A stretch of 64,000 nucleotides of DNA. Source: Caballeronia sordidicola (GTDB lineage: Bacteria > Pseudomonadota > Gammaproteobacteria > Burkholderiales > Burkholderiaceae). The translations under genes and the position numbers were made by a program. The notes beneath the pieces are model-generated. The model searched no databases. It was given only the letters and a program-made list of their open reading frames with translations, and was not told the DNA's origin. The stretch is taken from the NCBI RefSeq assembly GCF_002220365.1, contig NZ_MTHB01000111.1:1-64000 (forward strand). The letters are read 5' to 3'. Of this stretch, positions 9,509 through 18,716 are shown in pieces; position 1 is the stretch's first letter; every line of letters begins with the position of its first letter.

Positions 9509-10446
9509 TTGTATTTCACTCGAGGGTCGACCCACCCGTAGGCGAGGTCGGTCAACAGGTTCACGATGATGACGCAGGCGGCAAACACGATCATCAGCCC
9601 TTGCAGCAGGGTATAGTCGCGCGCGTTCAATGCACCCAGGATCAACTTGCCCAGGCCGGGCCGGTTGAAGACGATTTCGGTCAAAACCGAGTTGCCGATC
9701 AGCGTGCCGAAATACAGGCCGACCACCGTGAGGATGGGAATCAGCGCGTTGCGCAGCCCGTGGCGCAAGATCAGTTGGCTCGGCCGCAGTCCTTTGGCGC
9801 GCGCCGTGCGGATGTAGTCTTCGCTGAGCACGCTCAGCATCGACGAACGGGAGACCCGGGTGACATAGGCTGTCATGATCAACCCCAGGTTGGAGGCCGG
9901 CAGTACCAGACCACGCCATTGGCTCCACGGGTTACCTGAAGTCGTGCTGCCAATGACCGGGAACCAGTTCAGTTCAATGGCGAACACCAGTAGCATCAGG
10001 ATCCCGGACACGAATGCGGGAAACGACAGACCCGCCAGCGACAGCAAGCGGCTCAGGTAGTCGGGCCACGCATCGCGCCGCAGCGCGGCCCAGATCCCCA
10101 GGGGCAGACCGAGACCTATGCCGATGACAATGGCGGCGAAGCTCAACTGCAGGGTCCACGGCAGCACCTCTGCGACCTCTCGCAGAACGCTCTGGCCGTT
10201 CGACAGGGAGTAGCCGAAATTGCCTGTGAGCACGTCACCCAGGAAATTCAAGTACTGCGTATGAAGTGGCAAGTTCAAGCCTAGCTGGGTGCGTAGCGCT
10301 GATAGAGCCGCGGCGCTAGCCTGGTCGCCGAGCATGGCAGCAGCGGGGTCACCCGGTACCAGCCGCACCAGCACGAACACGGCGCTCAGCATGGCCAGCA
10401 GAGTGGGAATGGCGAGCAGGAGACGTTTAACGGTGTAGCGCATCAT
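9505..10446 (-). CDS. Dipeptide-type ABC transporter permease, DppB family
   Basis: A 313-residue permease that begins MMRYTVKRLLLAIPTLLAML, typical of DppB/GsiC proteins. It has the LVRLVPGDPAA motif after the first helix and the coupling segment ARAKGLRPSQLILRHGLRNAL. The start overlaps the upstream flavoenzyme gene by 4 bases, so transporter and oxidase genes are translated as one unit. A solute receptor is not within this run of genes. The closest candidate is the binding protein at 15558-17129 on the same strand. Confidence 0.92.
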   Translation of the reverse strand: MMRYTVKRLLLAIPTLLAMLSAVFVLVRLVPGDPAAAMLGDQASAAALSALRTQLGLNLPLHTQYLNFLGDVLTGNFGYSLSNGQSVLREVAEVLPWTLQLSFAAIVIGIGLGLPLGIWAALRRDAWPDYLSRLLSLAGLSFPAFVSGILMLLVFAIELNWFPVIGSTTSGNPWSQWRGLVLPASNLGLIMTAYVTRVSRSSMLSVLSEDYIRTARAKGLRPSQLILRHGLRNALIPILTVVGLYFGTLIGNSVLTEIVFNRPGLGKLILGALNARDYTLLQGLMIVFAACVIIVNLLTDLAYGWVDPRVKYK

Positions 10447-11639
10447 GCTGCGACCTCCGCTGACGGCGTGGCCATCAAGCGTTGTGCATTCAATGCACCA
10501 ATGGCGCGCCGGGTCGAACCGCTGACGATCAGATCCGTCAGCGCAGCGCCTACGACGGGCACCAACTGGAAACCATGGCCCGAATAACCGAAGGCATGGA
10601 ATACCCCTGGCGCGTTGACTGCGGCGCCGACGACAGGCAGCATGTCCTCTGTCTTTGCCTCCAGGCCCGACCAGACACGCACGATGCGAATATCGCGTAC
10701 GCAGGGAAATAGATCAGTTGCCGCCCGGGCGCCTTTGGATAGGACACCCATTCGTACGGCCGAGGTTTCGGCGTCCAGGTCGGGGATTCCCTGCAAGCCG
10801 CCTCCGATGACCAGCGTGCCCTGATCCGACTGCTTGAAGGATAGGGACCGCCCCATGATCGATACCACGGGTTCGATCATGGGGGCGAGCCGTTCCGAGA
10901 CGATCATCATGGAAGCCTTCGTATCAAGTGGAATGTCATCGCCGACCATCGCCGCGATGCGTCCGGACCAGGCGCCCGCCGCGTTGACCACGAACGGCAC
11001 GACGAGGGTGCTGGTTGGTGCGCGGTCATGCGCTTGGCTGCCGCTCAGTGCGCTGTCGGTGACTGCGGCACTATCCATCTCGATGGACCAGTCCTGGCCA
11101 CGCTGCTCGATGCGCCGCACGTCGCATCCTTCGCGGATTACGACGCCGGCAGCCTGCGCGCTGCGCCGGAAGGCAGCGAGGGTACGGTGCGGATCCGCGG
11201 CGCCATTGTCCGGTGCGATCGATGCGCCGATGCAATGCGGGCTGATCGCCGGGACCCGCCTGCGCAGCTCGCGGGCATCGATGATTGCTTCGTGCGTATA
11301 GCCCAAGCCGCGTAGTCTGGAAACGCGCTCCTCGAGTTTGGACAAGCTGTCGGGATGTTCCGCCACGCAGATCTGGCCGTGTGCATTGAAGCCGCAGTCA
11401 TCGCCGACCAGTAAGCCGATGTTGTGCCACATTTCCATCGATTCGAGCGCCAGATCCAGTTCGCCCATATCGCGGTTGAGTGTACGCACGCCCGCGGCGG
11501 ATGCCCCGGACGCGTGCCTGCCGACCCACGCCCGTTCGAGCACGACGACGCGTTTGCCCGCGCGGCTGAGCTGCAGGGCTGCTGACAGGCCATGCAGGCC
11601 ACCGCCGATCACAGCGACATCGAAGACGTCGCTGCTCAT
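10443..11639 (-). CDS. FAD-dependent amine/imino-acid oxidoreductase (DAO family, beta-like subunit)
   Basis: A 398-residue protein of the D-amino-acid oxidase/glycine oxidase fold. The N-terminal Rossmann motif VIGGGLHGLSAALQLSRAG binds FAD, and the C-terminal FHAFGYSGHGFQLVPVVG is the usual DAO closing segment. Together with the adjacent 11636-13048 and 13045-13428 products it matches the composition of HcnABC, opine oxidase and D-hydroxyproline dehydrogenase, where the DAO subunit oxidises a C-N bond and passes electrons to the other subunits. The start overlaps the upstream stop by 4 bases. The substrate is unknown. Confidence 0.85.
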   Translation of the reverse strand: MSSDVFDVAVIGGGLHGLSAALQLSRAGKRVVVLERAWVGRHASGASAAGVRTLNRDMGELDLALESMEMWHNIGLLVGDDCGFNAHGQICVAEHPDSLSKLEERVSRLRGLGYTHEAIIDARELRRRVPAISPHCIGASIAPDNGAADPHRTLAAFRRSAQAAGVVIREGCDVRRIEQRGQDWSIEMDSAAVTDSALSGSQAHDRAPTSTLVVPFVVNAAGAWSGRIAAMVGDDIPLDTKASMMIVSERLAPMIEPVVSIMGRSLSFKQSDQGTLVIGGGLQGIPDLDAETSAVRMGVLSKGARAATDLFPCVRDIRIVRVWSGLEAKTEDMLPVVGAAVNAPGVFHAFGYSGHGFQLVPVVGAALTDLIVSGSTRRAIGALNAQRLMATPSAEVAA

Positions 11640-13048
11640 GGCGCGTCGCTCTCTGTATTGCTTGCACTATCCAGGGACGCCAACTCGCCCAGCGTCAATG
11701 GCTTGAGGGGGGGACGTATGCGGTAAAACCCGATTTCCTCGACCGGTTTCCCGTGCGCCGCGGCGAGAATGTGTGCGACCGTGTAGCCGCACTGCCGGCC
11801 CTGGCACGGTCCCATTCCCGCACGCGTAAATGCCTTGATCTGATTCGGGCCCGGCTGCCCGATCCTGGCGGCTGCGCGGATCTGGCCAGCGGTCAATTCC
11901 TCGCAACGGCACACCATCGTGTCGTCCGGCGGCGCGAACAATTCCGCGCGAGGCGGGTACAAGGCGTCGAGCATCGGGCGAATCGAGAGTTCCGTTGCCA
12001 GTCGTTGGCGCAAGGGCTCGGCGAGGTGCCGCGCCGCATCGTCTTGCAACTTGCCGGCGCGCATCGCGATACCGAGTGCGGCCAGCTCACCGCGCGTGCA
12101 GGCGGCGCGCGCGCCACCGATGCCCGCGCCATCGCCCGCCAAAAAAATCCCGGGCTTGCTTGTCTGGCTCCACTCGTCGAGCGTTGGCGTGAGACAGTGT
12201 TGATTGACGCTCCAGACGTGCTCGCAACCGAGGGCCTGCGTCATGTGGATCGATGGAACCACGCCCTCGTGTATCAGCAGGAGGGCGGCTGCGACGCGTT
12301 GCGACTGTCCGTCGGCGGTTTGATACACGAGATGCTCCAGGCGCTGGCCGCCTTGCGCGCGCAGTTGCGTGACGCCGCGGACGATAGGAAAGCCCGCACG
12401 TCGTAACTCGCGTGTCCAGCTCAGACCTTTGAGTATGTCTTTCCAGGCGTGGCGTGCGCTCGCTGCATGCGGCAGGGCACGCCGCCAACCATCTGCGGGC
12501 GAGGTGTCCAGCCAACCGGCAATGGTGCCGCCGGCGCGCAGCAACTGCACCATGTAGAGCAGGGCAAGGGGCCCGCTGCCCGCGATCCATGGCGGGTCTT
12601 GTGGAATCTCGCGCGCGGTCTTCAGGAGGATCTGAGCCGCGCCCACCGTCAGCACGCCGGGCAAGGTCCAGCCGGGAAACGGAGCGGGCCGTTCCTGCGC
12701 GCCGGTGGCCAGCAGCACATTGGCGACCTGCACGCATTCCGCCTGTTGCGCGCGGCTCATGTAGACCTGCCAGCCAGGCTCGATTTGCCACACCTGGGTG
12801 CCGGGCTCGTAGACGGCCCCGCTCGCCCGGAATGCTTGCGCAAGCGGCAGGCCGGCGGCATATTCGTCGCCCAGTAATTTGCCGGTACGGGTCCCGGCCC
12901 GGGTTTCGACCGCGCGCCAGATCTGGCCGCCCGGCGCGGGCTGATCGTCCACTACCAACACGCTCAAGCCCAGGCCGCGAGCCCGTAACGCCGCGCTCAT
13001 ACCCGCAGGGCCCGCACCGATGATCAGTAAGTCGACAGCGCGGCTCAT
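11636..13048 (-). CDS. FAD/NAD(P)-binding oxidoreductase subunit with BFD-like [2Fe-2S] domain (HcnB/OoxA-like)
   Basis: A 470-residue protein with a GAGPAGMSAALRARG dinucleotide motif at the N-terminus, a pyridine nucleotide-disulfide oxidoreductase core, and a C-terminal bacterioferredoxin-like iron-sulfur domain. The latter has cysteines at C380, C382, C415 and C420 (VCRCEE ... GPCQGRQCG). This layout is that of HcnB, OoxA/NoxA and hydroxyproline dehydrogenase alpha subunits, which transfer electrons from the DAO-type subunit. It overlaps its neighbours by 4 bases on both sides, consistent with fixed stoichiometry in a complex. Confidence 0.87.
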   Translation of the reverse strand: MSRAVDLLIIGAGPAGMSAALRARGLGLSVLVVDDQPAPGGQIWRAVETRAGTRTGKLLGDEYAAGLPLAQAFRASGAVYEPGTQVWQIEPGWQVYMSRAQQAECVQVANVLLATGAQERPAPFPGWTLPGVLTVGAAQILLKTAREIPQDPPWIAGSGPLALLYMVQLLRAGGTIAGWLDTSPADGWRRALPHAASARHAWKDILKGLSWTRELRRAGFPIVRGVTQLRAQGGQRLEHLVYQTADGQSQRVAAALLLIHEGVVPSIHMTQALGCEHVWSVNQHCLTPTLDEWSQTSKPGIFLAGDGAGIGGARAACTRGELAALGIAMRAGKLQDDAARHLAEPLRQRLATELSIRPMLDALYPPRAELFAPPDDTMVCRCEELTAGQIRAAARIGQPGPNQIKAFTRAGMGPCQGRQCGYTVAHILAAAHGKPVEEIGFYRIRPPLKPLTLGELASLDSASNTESDAP

Positions 13049-13428
13049 GGTGAAACTCCGCGTGGCATGCCGTTCAAAGAGTCAACATCGCTGACGGCAG
13101 TGTCTTGCGACATCACCATCGTGAGCACGCGCCGGCCGTGCTGGCGCTCCACACGCATGCCCTCGCGTACCTGCACGAGGCAGGTCTGCGTGGATGCCAC
13201 GCCATCGACGCTGGCCAGGCATTCGAAGCACACGCCCATCATGCAATACGGCGTGCGCGGGCTGCCGCTCACCGGGGTGGTGCGCGAGAACGGCGGATCC
13301 AGCCGCAGCAGGACCGCAGCAACGCTGTCGCCAGGTTCGGCGCTCACCGGTTGTCCGTCGATCGTCAAGGTCAAAGCGGGGACTGTCGTCCTTGGGTCAT
13401 GCAATTTGCGAAACATCGAAGCGTCCAT
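13045..13428 (-). CDS. Small [2Fe-2S] ferredoxin subunit (HcnA-like)
   Basis: About 127 residues from the ATG at 13428. An upstream frame remains open but overlaps the preceding gene heavily and has no similarity. The protein carries cysteines C62, C67, C70 and C83 (YCMMGVCFECLASVDG), the pattern of the plant-type [2Fe-2S] domain of HcnA and sarcosine-oxidase alpha N-termini. The preceding FAD gene ends 32 bases inside it. It would relay electrons within the multi-subunit dehydrogenase encoded here. Confidence 0.85.
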   Translation of the reverse strand: MDASMFRKLHDPRTTVPALTLTIDGQPVSAEPGDSVAAVLLRLDPPFSRTTPVSGSPRTPYCMMGVCFECLASVDGVASTQTCLVQVREGMRVERQHGRRVLTMVMSQDTAVSDVDSLNGMPRGVSP

Positions 13429-14527
13429 GGTGAAAGACCTGCAGTTCGGCCGGAATAAGCGCTTGCGCGAATGCGGCCGCAAGCGGCCCCGCATGAAACG
13501 CGGCGAGCGTGATGCCGGAGTGACAAAGGGCGATCCATGCGCCGGGCTGGTCGACGGAACCCGCATAGACCGGGAAACCGTCCGGCGTCATGACGCGCAG
13601 GCACGACCAGTGCCGCACCAGCAGCGCCTGCGCCAACGCGGGCAAGACACGGGCAGCCTGGCGGCTCAGGCGGGCCGCGGCGGCGGTCGTCGTGCTCAGA
13701 TCGAAGCCGACGTCCTCGTGGGTGACCCCAATCATTACCGTGCCTTCGGCGGTCTGCCGAAGGCCGCTGGCCGGCAAGGGGAGTATTGGCGCCAGGCGTT
13801 CGGTGACCAGGAGTTGTCCGCGTTGCGCGTGCAGCGGCACGTCCAGTCCGACCATACGACCGAGCGCCGGCGAGCCCAGTCCGGCGGCGACAATCACCTG
13901 AGCCGCCTCGAAGCGCTGGGTCCCGACCTGTACCTCGAAGCCGCCGCCGGTATGCGACGCGATGCGCGACACTGCGCTGTTGGCGCGCAGGTGTCCGCCG
14001 CGCAGTTGAAGGCCGTGCTGTAGCGCGGCCAGCAGGCGAAGCGGGTTGACGTGACCGTCGATGTGCCCGTAACTCGCGCCGCTGACCTCGGGTCCGAACT
14101 GGACCTTGGGCAGCAGGCGCTGCAGGGCGGCGCGATCCAGCATTTCCACGCTGCGTTCTTGGCCCGGCAACTCCTCGGCCCAGTGCGCCAGCTTTTCAGC
14201 ACGTTGATCCCATTGCGCCTGGCCCAGACAGAAATGCAGGCCGCCGTCGGCGCGGTAGTCCAGCTCGATGCCGGTTTCGGCGGTCAACTCACGGGCGAAG
14301 GCGGGCCACAAGGCCACGCTTTGGCGCGACAGCTGTTGGTAGGCCGGCTCGCCTAAGCCCTTGCCTTGTACCCACACCAGTCCGAAGTTCGCTTTCGCCG
14401 CGCGCAAGTCGCCGTCCGCGCCGTCGAGGGCCAGCACGCGAAGGCCGCGGCCGGCCAGACCATAGGCGATCGCGGTACCGACCATGCCGGCACCCGCGAC
14501 GATCACGTCGTAGGTTTGCTTCTCCAT
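13397..14527 (-). CDS. Second FAD-dependent DAO-family oxidoreductase
   Basis: A 376-residue protein with the FAD motif VIVAGAGMVGTAIAYGLAGRG and the DAO-type end segment WIALCHSGITLAAFHAGPLAAA. It is clearly a paralogue of the 10443-11639 product but diverged. The ATG at 14527 gives the canonical short beta strand before the GxGxxG, and AGGAG lies 13 bases upstream. The ATG at 14557 is possible but has no ribosome site. As first gene of the leftward operon and divergent from a LysR gene, it is probably under that regulator's control. Two DAO subunits in one operon suggest two oxidation steps or two substrate stereoisomers. Confidence 0.85.
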   Translation of the reverse strand: MEKQTYDVIVAGAGMVGTAIAYGLAGRGLRVLALDGADGDLRAAKANFGLVWVQGKGLGEPAYQQLSRQSVALWPAFARELTAETGIELDYRADGGLHFCLGQAQWDQRAEKLAHWAEELPGQERSVEMLDRAALQRLLPKVQFGPEVSGASYGHIDGHVNPLRLLAALQHGLQLRGGHLRANSAVSRIASHTGGGFEVQVGTQRFEAAQVIVAAGLGSPALGRMVGLDVPLHAQRGQLLVTERLAPILPLPASGLRQTAEGTVMIGVTHEDVGFDLSTTTAAAARLSRQAARVLPALAQALLVRHWSCLRVMTPDGFPVYAGSVDQPGAWIALCHSGITLAAFHAGPLAAAFAQALIPAELQVFHHGRFDVSQIA

Positions 14528-14653
14528 TTTCTGTTCCGTACTCCTATCGAATGTCATTGCGGTATCAGAAAAATGAGTGGGCGCGCGTCAATGTTTGTTA
14601 TGCTCGAACGCGCATCAGCATCGGTTGATCGGCCTATTTCCAAGGGGTGTGGC

Positions 14654-15571
14654 ATGAAGCGGCAACTCAATTTGCGCCAGATCGAAGCGTTCAAGGCCGT
14701 CATAGAACAAGGCACTGTCAGCCGCGCCGCCGAAATCCTGTTTGTGTCGCAACCGGCGGTGAGCAAACTGCTGGCGCACCTTGAAGACGAGACGGGGCTG
14801 GCTCTGTTCGAGCGCATCCGCGGCAAGCTGGCGCCAACCCGCCACGGCATGCACCTGTACGCGGAAATCGATCGCATCTTTGCCGGTGTGCGACAGGTCG
14901 AGCAGGCCGTCGATTCACTGCGCCGCGACGAACAGCGGCATCTCACCGTGGGTGTATTGCCCGCATTGTCGGGTTCGTTCATCCGGCGCGTCGTCATGAA
15001 TTTCCTGAAGGTCCATCCCGATGTGCGCGTGTCCATCGAGACGCGCAGCTCGCAGTTCGTGGCCGACTGGCTGATCACGCGGCAGATCGATGTCGGCCTG
15101 GTCAGCGGGCTGGTGGACAATCCGTACATCGACAGCGAGTCGCTCATGGAACATCCCCTGATCTGCGCCTTGCCGCCGGCGCATTCGTTGTGCAAGAAAA
15201 AAATCATTCGCCCGCAGGACCTCGACGACCTTCCGTTCATCACCTTCTCGGCCAAGAGCCAGACCCGCCAGTTGGTCGAAGCGGTGTTCCAGCGCCATGC
15301 GGTGCGACTGAACGTGGTGCTCGAAACCGGCACCGCGCCGACCGTTTGCGAATTCATTGCCGCGGGTCTCGGTGTGTCGTTGATTCATCCGCTGTTCGCC
15401 GACGGTTTTCAGGATCGGCTGGTACTGCGCCGCTTCAAGCCGGACATGGCCTTCGGTTTCCGGCTCTGCCGGATGCCGGCATCGCGCAATGCCGGTCTCG
15501 TCGATACGTTTATTGAAGGCGCTCGTCTCGTGGCGGCACAGGTATCGGCCGAATTGCTCAGTGACCAGTAA
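14654..15571 (+). CDS. LysR-type transcriptional regulator
   Basis: A 305-residue LysR protein. The N-terminal winged helix-turn-helix is MKRQLNLRQIEAFKAVIEQG then AAEILFVSQPAVSKLLAHLE, followed by the periplasmic-binding-fold co-inducer domain. The start at 14654 was chosen because it lies directly before the HTH. The opening resembles OccR/NocR-type opine regulators and related amino-acid catabolism regulators. It is divergent from the oxidoreductase/transporter operon (126-base gap), the usual arrangement for LysR control. The last 14 bases overlap the convergent binding-protein gene. Confidence 0.88.
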   Translation: MKRQLNLRQIEAFKAVIEQGTVSRAAEILFVSQPAVSKLLAHLEDETGLALFERIRGKLAPTRHGMHLYAEIDRIFAGVRQVEQAVDSLRRDEQRHLTVGVLPALSGSFIRRVVMNFLKVHPDVRVSIETRSSQFVADWLITRQIDVGLVSGLVDNPYIDSESLMEHPLICALPPAHSLCKKKIIRPQDLDDLPFITFSAKSQTRQLVEAVFQRHAVRLNVVLETGTAPTVCEFIAAGLGVSLIHPLFADGFQDRLVLRRFKPDMAFGFRLCRMPASRNAGLVDTFIEGARLVAAQVSAELLSDQ

Positions 15572-17129
15572 GCGACGTCGTCTCGGTGATGGGTGGCGCG
15601 AGGTTCAGTGAACCCTTCAAGTCGTACCCGTACACGACCTTGTTGCTGTGAACCCAGACTTGCAACAAGCCGAATAACGGTACCGAGCAGACGTCATCGT
15701 GAATTTTCCGCTGCGCGCTTTTCCACAAAGCCAGTTGCTTGTTCGGGTCTGGCTCCACGCGTGCCGCACGGATGTCGGCATCCGCGATCGAGCAGTGCGA
15801 GAAGTTCGACATCGCCGTCGGAGAATTCACCGCCGCGGCTGAATCGTAGAACTCGCTTAGCCAGGCATCGGCGTTGGGAAAGCGTGCCGCGCCGTAGAAC
15901 ACCAACGCGCTCAAGTCTTTCCGGCTTTGTGCCTGATAGGTCGAGTGATCGACCACCTCCATCGTCAGTTTGATCCCGGCCTTGGCCAACTGCGACTGCA
16001 CGATTTCCATGATCGGTTCCTGCTCCGAGATATTCGACACGACCGACTTGATGGCGATGCCGTTCGGAAAACCGGCTTCGCTCAGCAGCTTGCGAGCGTG
16101 CGCGATGTTGTACGGATAGCCGCCGCTCGAGCAGTCCTCTCCCAAGTAGCCCGGAGGAACCGCAGAGCAACCCTTGGTGGCCACATCCGCGCCGACGTAA
16201 TGCATGATCTCGTCCACGTTGATCGACTCCGCCAGCGCTTGCCGGACCTTGACGTTATCGAGCGGCTTGATCATGCGATTGATGAACAGGGTGCGGAATT
16301 CGCCCGGTCTGAAGATATCGACATTCGTTCCGCTGCGTTTGCGGGCGCGTTCCACCCAGCGCTGTTCGCGCTTGCCGGCAATGATGTCGAGCTCGCCCGA
16401 GTTGAACGCCAGTTCGCGATCGCTATCCGATGGGATCATCCGGTAGGTAATGCCGGCGAGCTTCGGCTTGCCGCGGAAATACTGATCGTTAGCAACCAAC
16501 TGCACGTATTGCTGCGTGACATGCTGGCTGAAGGCGAATGGCCCGGTACCGACTGGATGATTGCCGAACTGGTTGCCGTATTTCTCGGCCGCTTTCATGC
16601 TGACGATATTGCCGCCGTGATAGTTCGATACGTGTCCGAGGAAGGTGGCATCGGGGTACTTCAAGGTGATGCGCACGGTGTAGGGGTCCGTGGCTTCGGC
16701 CTTGTCGATCACGGCGAAGTTCGCCGCGAAGCTCGATCTTTTGGGGTCTGCGGCGCGCTGCATCGTGTAGACGACATCGGCCGAAGTCAACTCGCCCCAG
16801 TCGCCTTGAAACTTGACGCCATGGCGCAGATGAAACGTCCATACCTTGCTGTCCTTCGAGGTTTCCCAGCTTTCGGCCAGGTCTGCCTCGAGTGACTTGG
16901 GGTCCGCGCTGCCGGGTGCGAAGCGGACAAGACCATTGAAGATCTCGGCGACCACGCCGACATCGTTGGTCGACGTCGCACGATCCGGATCCAGCGTCAC
17001 GTTGTCTTCGGCGCCGGAACTGATGCGGATCACCGGACGTGGATCGGTCTGCGCCTGCGAGGCAACCGGGAAGCTTAAACCTGCGGTAACCAGCGTCATG
17101 ATCAGCGTGAATAAGATTCGGTAGCTCAA
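15558..17129 (-). CDS. Peptide/nickel-type ABC transporter substrate-binding protein (family 5)
   Basis: A 523-residue exported receptor with a Sec signal peptide (cut after PVASQAQ). The mature part has the family-5 hallmarks LDPDRATSTNDVGVVAEIFNG, LAESWETS and VWTFHLRHGVKFQ, and a bilobal fold of normal length. It is transcribed alone between two rightward LysR genes. No other receptor accompanies the 6.6-10.4 kb dipeptide permease genes, so it is the best candidate receptor for that importer. Two late cysteines (HCSIADAD, DDVCSVPL) may form a disulfide. Confidence 0.88.
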   Translation of the reverse strand: MSYRILFTLIMTLVTAGLSFPVASQAQTDPRPVIRISSGAEDNVTLDPDRATSTNDVGVVAEIFNGLVRFAPGSADPKSLEADLAESWETSKDSKVWTFHLRHGVKFQGDWGELTSADVVYTMQRAADPKRSSFAANFAVIDKAEATDPYTVRITLKYPDATFLGHVSNYHGGNIVSMKAAEKYGNQFGNHPVGTGPFAFSQHVTQQYVQLVANDQYFRGKPKLAGITYRMIPSDSDRELAFNSGELDIIAGKREQRWVERARKRSGTNVDIFRPGEFRTLFINRMIKPLDNVKVRQALAESINVDEIMHYVGADVATKGCSAVPPGYLGEDCSSGGYPYNIAHARKLLSEAGFPNGIAIKSVVSNISEQEPIMEIVQSQLAKAGIKLTMEVVDHSTYQAQSRKDLSALVFYGAARFPNADAWLSEFYDSAAAVNSPTAMSNFSHCSIADADIRAARVEPDPNKQLALWKSAQRKIHDDVCSVPLFGLLQVWVHSNKVVYGYDLKGSLNLAPPITETTSLTGH

Positions 17130-17414
17130 AGGTTGGCCCTCGATTGAGATGGGTCGTTCCAGCAGTGACGCTAAGGTGGAGCCTTCAAATCAGGCTGTCA
17201 AAGTCCGATATTCGCGTGGCGTATTCGAAAGAGTTATAGACCGGGTAATCCCGTATCGCGGGCAACGGGTGGGCCTGTAGCGCCCACGATACGTACAGGC
17301 AGGAAGCCAACTGGAATGGATAAAGCTGATTTGTTTATTTCAAGCAGATACTGTTATGACGTTATTTCCCGCTAAACGTCTTGAATCAGGCTCTGAAATC
17401 AGAATATGGTGCGA

Positions 17415-17441
17415 AAAAGAAACTGGATAATCGTTTCTTTT
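17415..17441. promoter_or_regulatory. Perfect 9+9 bp inverted repeat upstream of LysR gene
   Basis: AAAAGAAAC at 17415-17423 and GTTTCTTTT at 17433-17441 flank a 9-base spacer, in the AT-rich gap between the divergent binding-protein and LysR genes. The position 38 bases before the LysR start suggests an operator for autoregulation and control of the divergent gene. It does not follow the strict T-N11-A rule, so this is an inference from symmetry and position. Confidence 0.5.
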
Positions 17442-17478
17442 GGGTTGATGATAGTGTTTTGTTATGAACTGGTTTCGA

Positions 17479-18387
17479 ATGAAATTACGACAACTCGAGG
17501 CATTCCGTGCCGTGATGCTTTGTGCGACCGTCACGCGGGCTAGCGAGATGCTTCATATCTCTCAGCCCGCGACCACACGCCTGCTGGCAGACCTGGAAAT
17601 CTCCTTGGGGTTTGCGCTGTTCAAGCGAGAAAAGAAACGTCTGCATCCGACGGCAGAGGCTCAAGCGCTTTTCGAGGAAGTGCAACGGTCATTGTTGGGT
17701 ATGGATCGAATCGCGCGGGCAGCGGACGAGATACGAGCGTTGCAGCGCGGAACGCTGCAAATCGTAGCCGCACCTGTGCTCGCGCACTCGTTTCTCCCTC
17801 ACGCCACGGCAGACTATTTGAAGACCCATTCCGGCGCTCACATTTCGCTTCTGGCGCATTCGTCGCGTACAGTGGTCGACATGGTCGTGGGACAACGGTG
17901 CGACGTGGGCTTTGCCATCTTGAGGATGGACTCGCCGAGCACACATGGTGAACGCTTGTTTTCGACGAAGATGATGTGTGCGATGCCGAGAGGCCATCGT
18001 TTAGCCTCGCGCTCACACATTGCGCCGAAGGATCTCGCCGGCGAGCGATTCATTGCGTATCCGCGTGACCTGGAGTCACGCCTTGAGTTAGATGCCTTGT
18101 TCGCCTCTCAAGGCATCAGTATGGAAGTCCAGGTTGAAACGCAGGTATCCTACGTAGTCTGTTCGTTCGTTGAAGCAGGGGCGGGCGTGGCGATCATTGA
18201 CGCGATCACAGCGCTTGCTTATAGAGGGGATGGGGTTGTCTTTTGCCCTTTTGACTCGACCGTGGCCACGCACTATTCCGTCTTGATTCCTTCCCAGCGG
18301 CCACCGGCCCTCCTGCTGCCTTCCTTCGTGGCACATGTCAGGGCTTATGCGCTGGCTAAGCTAGACCCACGTCTGGTTATTGCGTGA
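17479..18387 (+). CDS. LysR-type transcriptional regulator (opine/amino-acid regulator-like)
   Basis: A 302-residue LysR regulator. It begins MKLRQLEAFRAVMLCATVTR and has the recognition helix region SEMLHISQPATTRLLADLE, then a co-inducer domain with the typical GQRCDVGFAIL and EAGAGVAIIDA segments. An ATG five codons upstream (17464) is possible, and neither start has a convincing ribosome site. It faces away from the binding-protein gene at 15558-17129 across a 350-base gap, so it may regulate that gene together with the other LysR regulator in this cluster. Confidence 0.87.
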   Translation: MKLRQLEAFRAVMLCATVTRASEMLHISQPATTRLLADLEISLGFALFKREKKRLHPTAEAQALFEEVQRSLLGMDRIARAADEIRALQRGTLQIVAAPVLAHSFLPHATADYLKTHSGAHISLLAHSSRTVVDMVVGQRCDVGFAILRMDSPSTHGERLFSTKMMCAMPRGHRLASRSHIAPKDLAGERFIAYPRDLESRLELDALFASQGISMEVQVETQVSYVVCSFVEAGAGVAIIDAITALAYRGDGVVFCPFDSTVATHYSVLIPSQRPPALLLPSFVAHVRAYALAKLDPRLVIA

Positions 18388-18407
18388 TTGCCGCTGGGTG
18401 GGGGAGA

Positions 18408-18467
18408 GTTGGCGCGAGTTGGCGCGAGTTGGCGCGAATTGACACGAATTGGCACGAATTGGCACGC
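18408..18467. repeat. Six tandem 10-bp repeats
   Basis: Six consecutive decamers: three exact GTTGGCGCGA, then ATTGACACGA, ATTGGCACGA and ATTGGCACGC. They lie between the LysR stop and interspersed repeat copy B. The 10-bp period is close to one DNA helix turn, and the unit is not a multiple of three, so it is not a peptide repeat. The drift from GCGCGA to GCACGA units suggests stepwise duplication. Confidence 0.9.
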
Positions 18468-18524
18468 GGACGAAAGCCTATGGCAAGGTCAAAGAGTCGG
18501 CTTCGAATTCGCCACACGAATCCC

Positions 18525-18660
18525 CCGGCGATATCAACTGATCGTGGCGTCGGCAAAGCCGCGTCTCTCCCACACTCGCTCCGAATCCCGAACTGAAGGA
18601 AGTCAGCCCGGGAATCGTCGCTTCGAGTACATGACGGTCGTGTTCGCAATGCCGGCAAGC
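18525..18660. repeat. Interspersed repeat, copy B (136 bp)
   Basis: Ungapped counterpart of 4695-4830. The central hairpin is weaker here: CGAATCCCG faces CGGGAATCG with one internal mismatch, and CTGA/TCAG is conserved. It separates the 3' ends of the rightward LysR gene and the leftward exporter gene, so a role in transcription termination or mRNA 3'-end protection is plausible. No terminal repeats or target duplications were seen, so a mobile origin is not shown. Confidence 0.8.
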
Positions 18661-18716
18661 AGCGCAGAAGGTGCGGGAAGCACCAGCGTCATCAAGCTTG
18701 GCGGCACGGTTCATCT

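Noticed and set aside
18430..18470. Sigma-54-like promoter (TGGCAC repeated)
   Set aside because: TGGCAC occurs as part of the 10-bp tandem repeat. No TTGC box stands at the needed distance, and no gene starts downstream.
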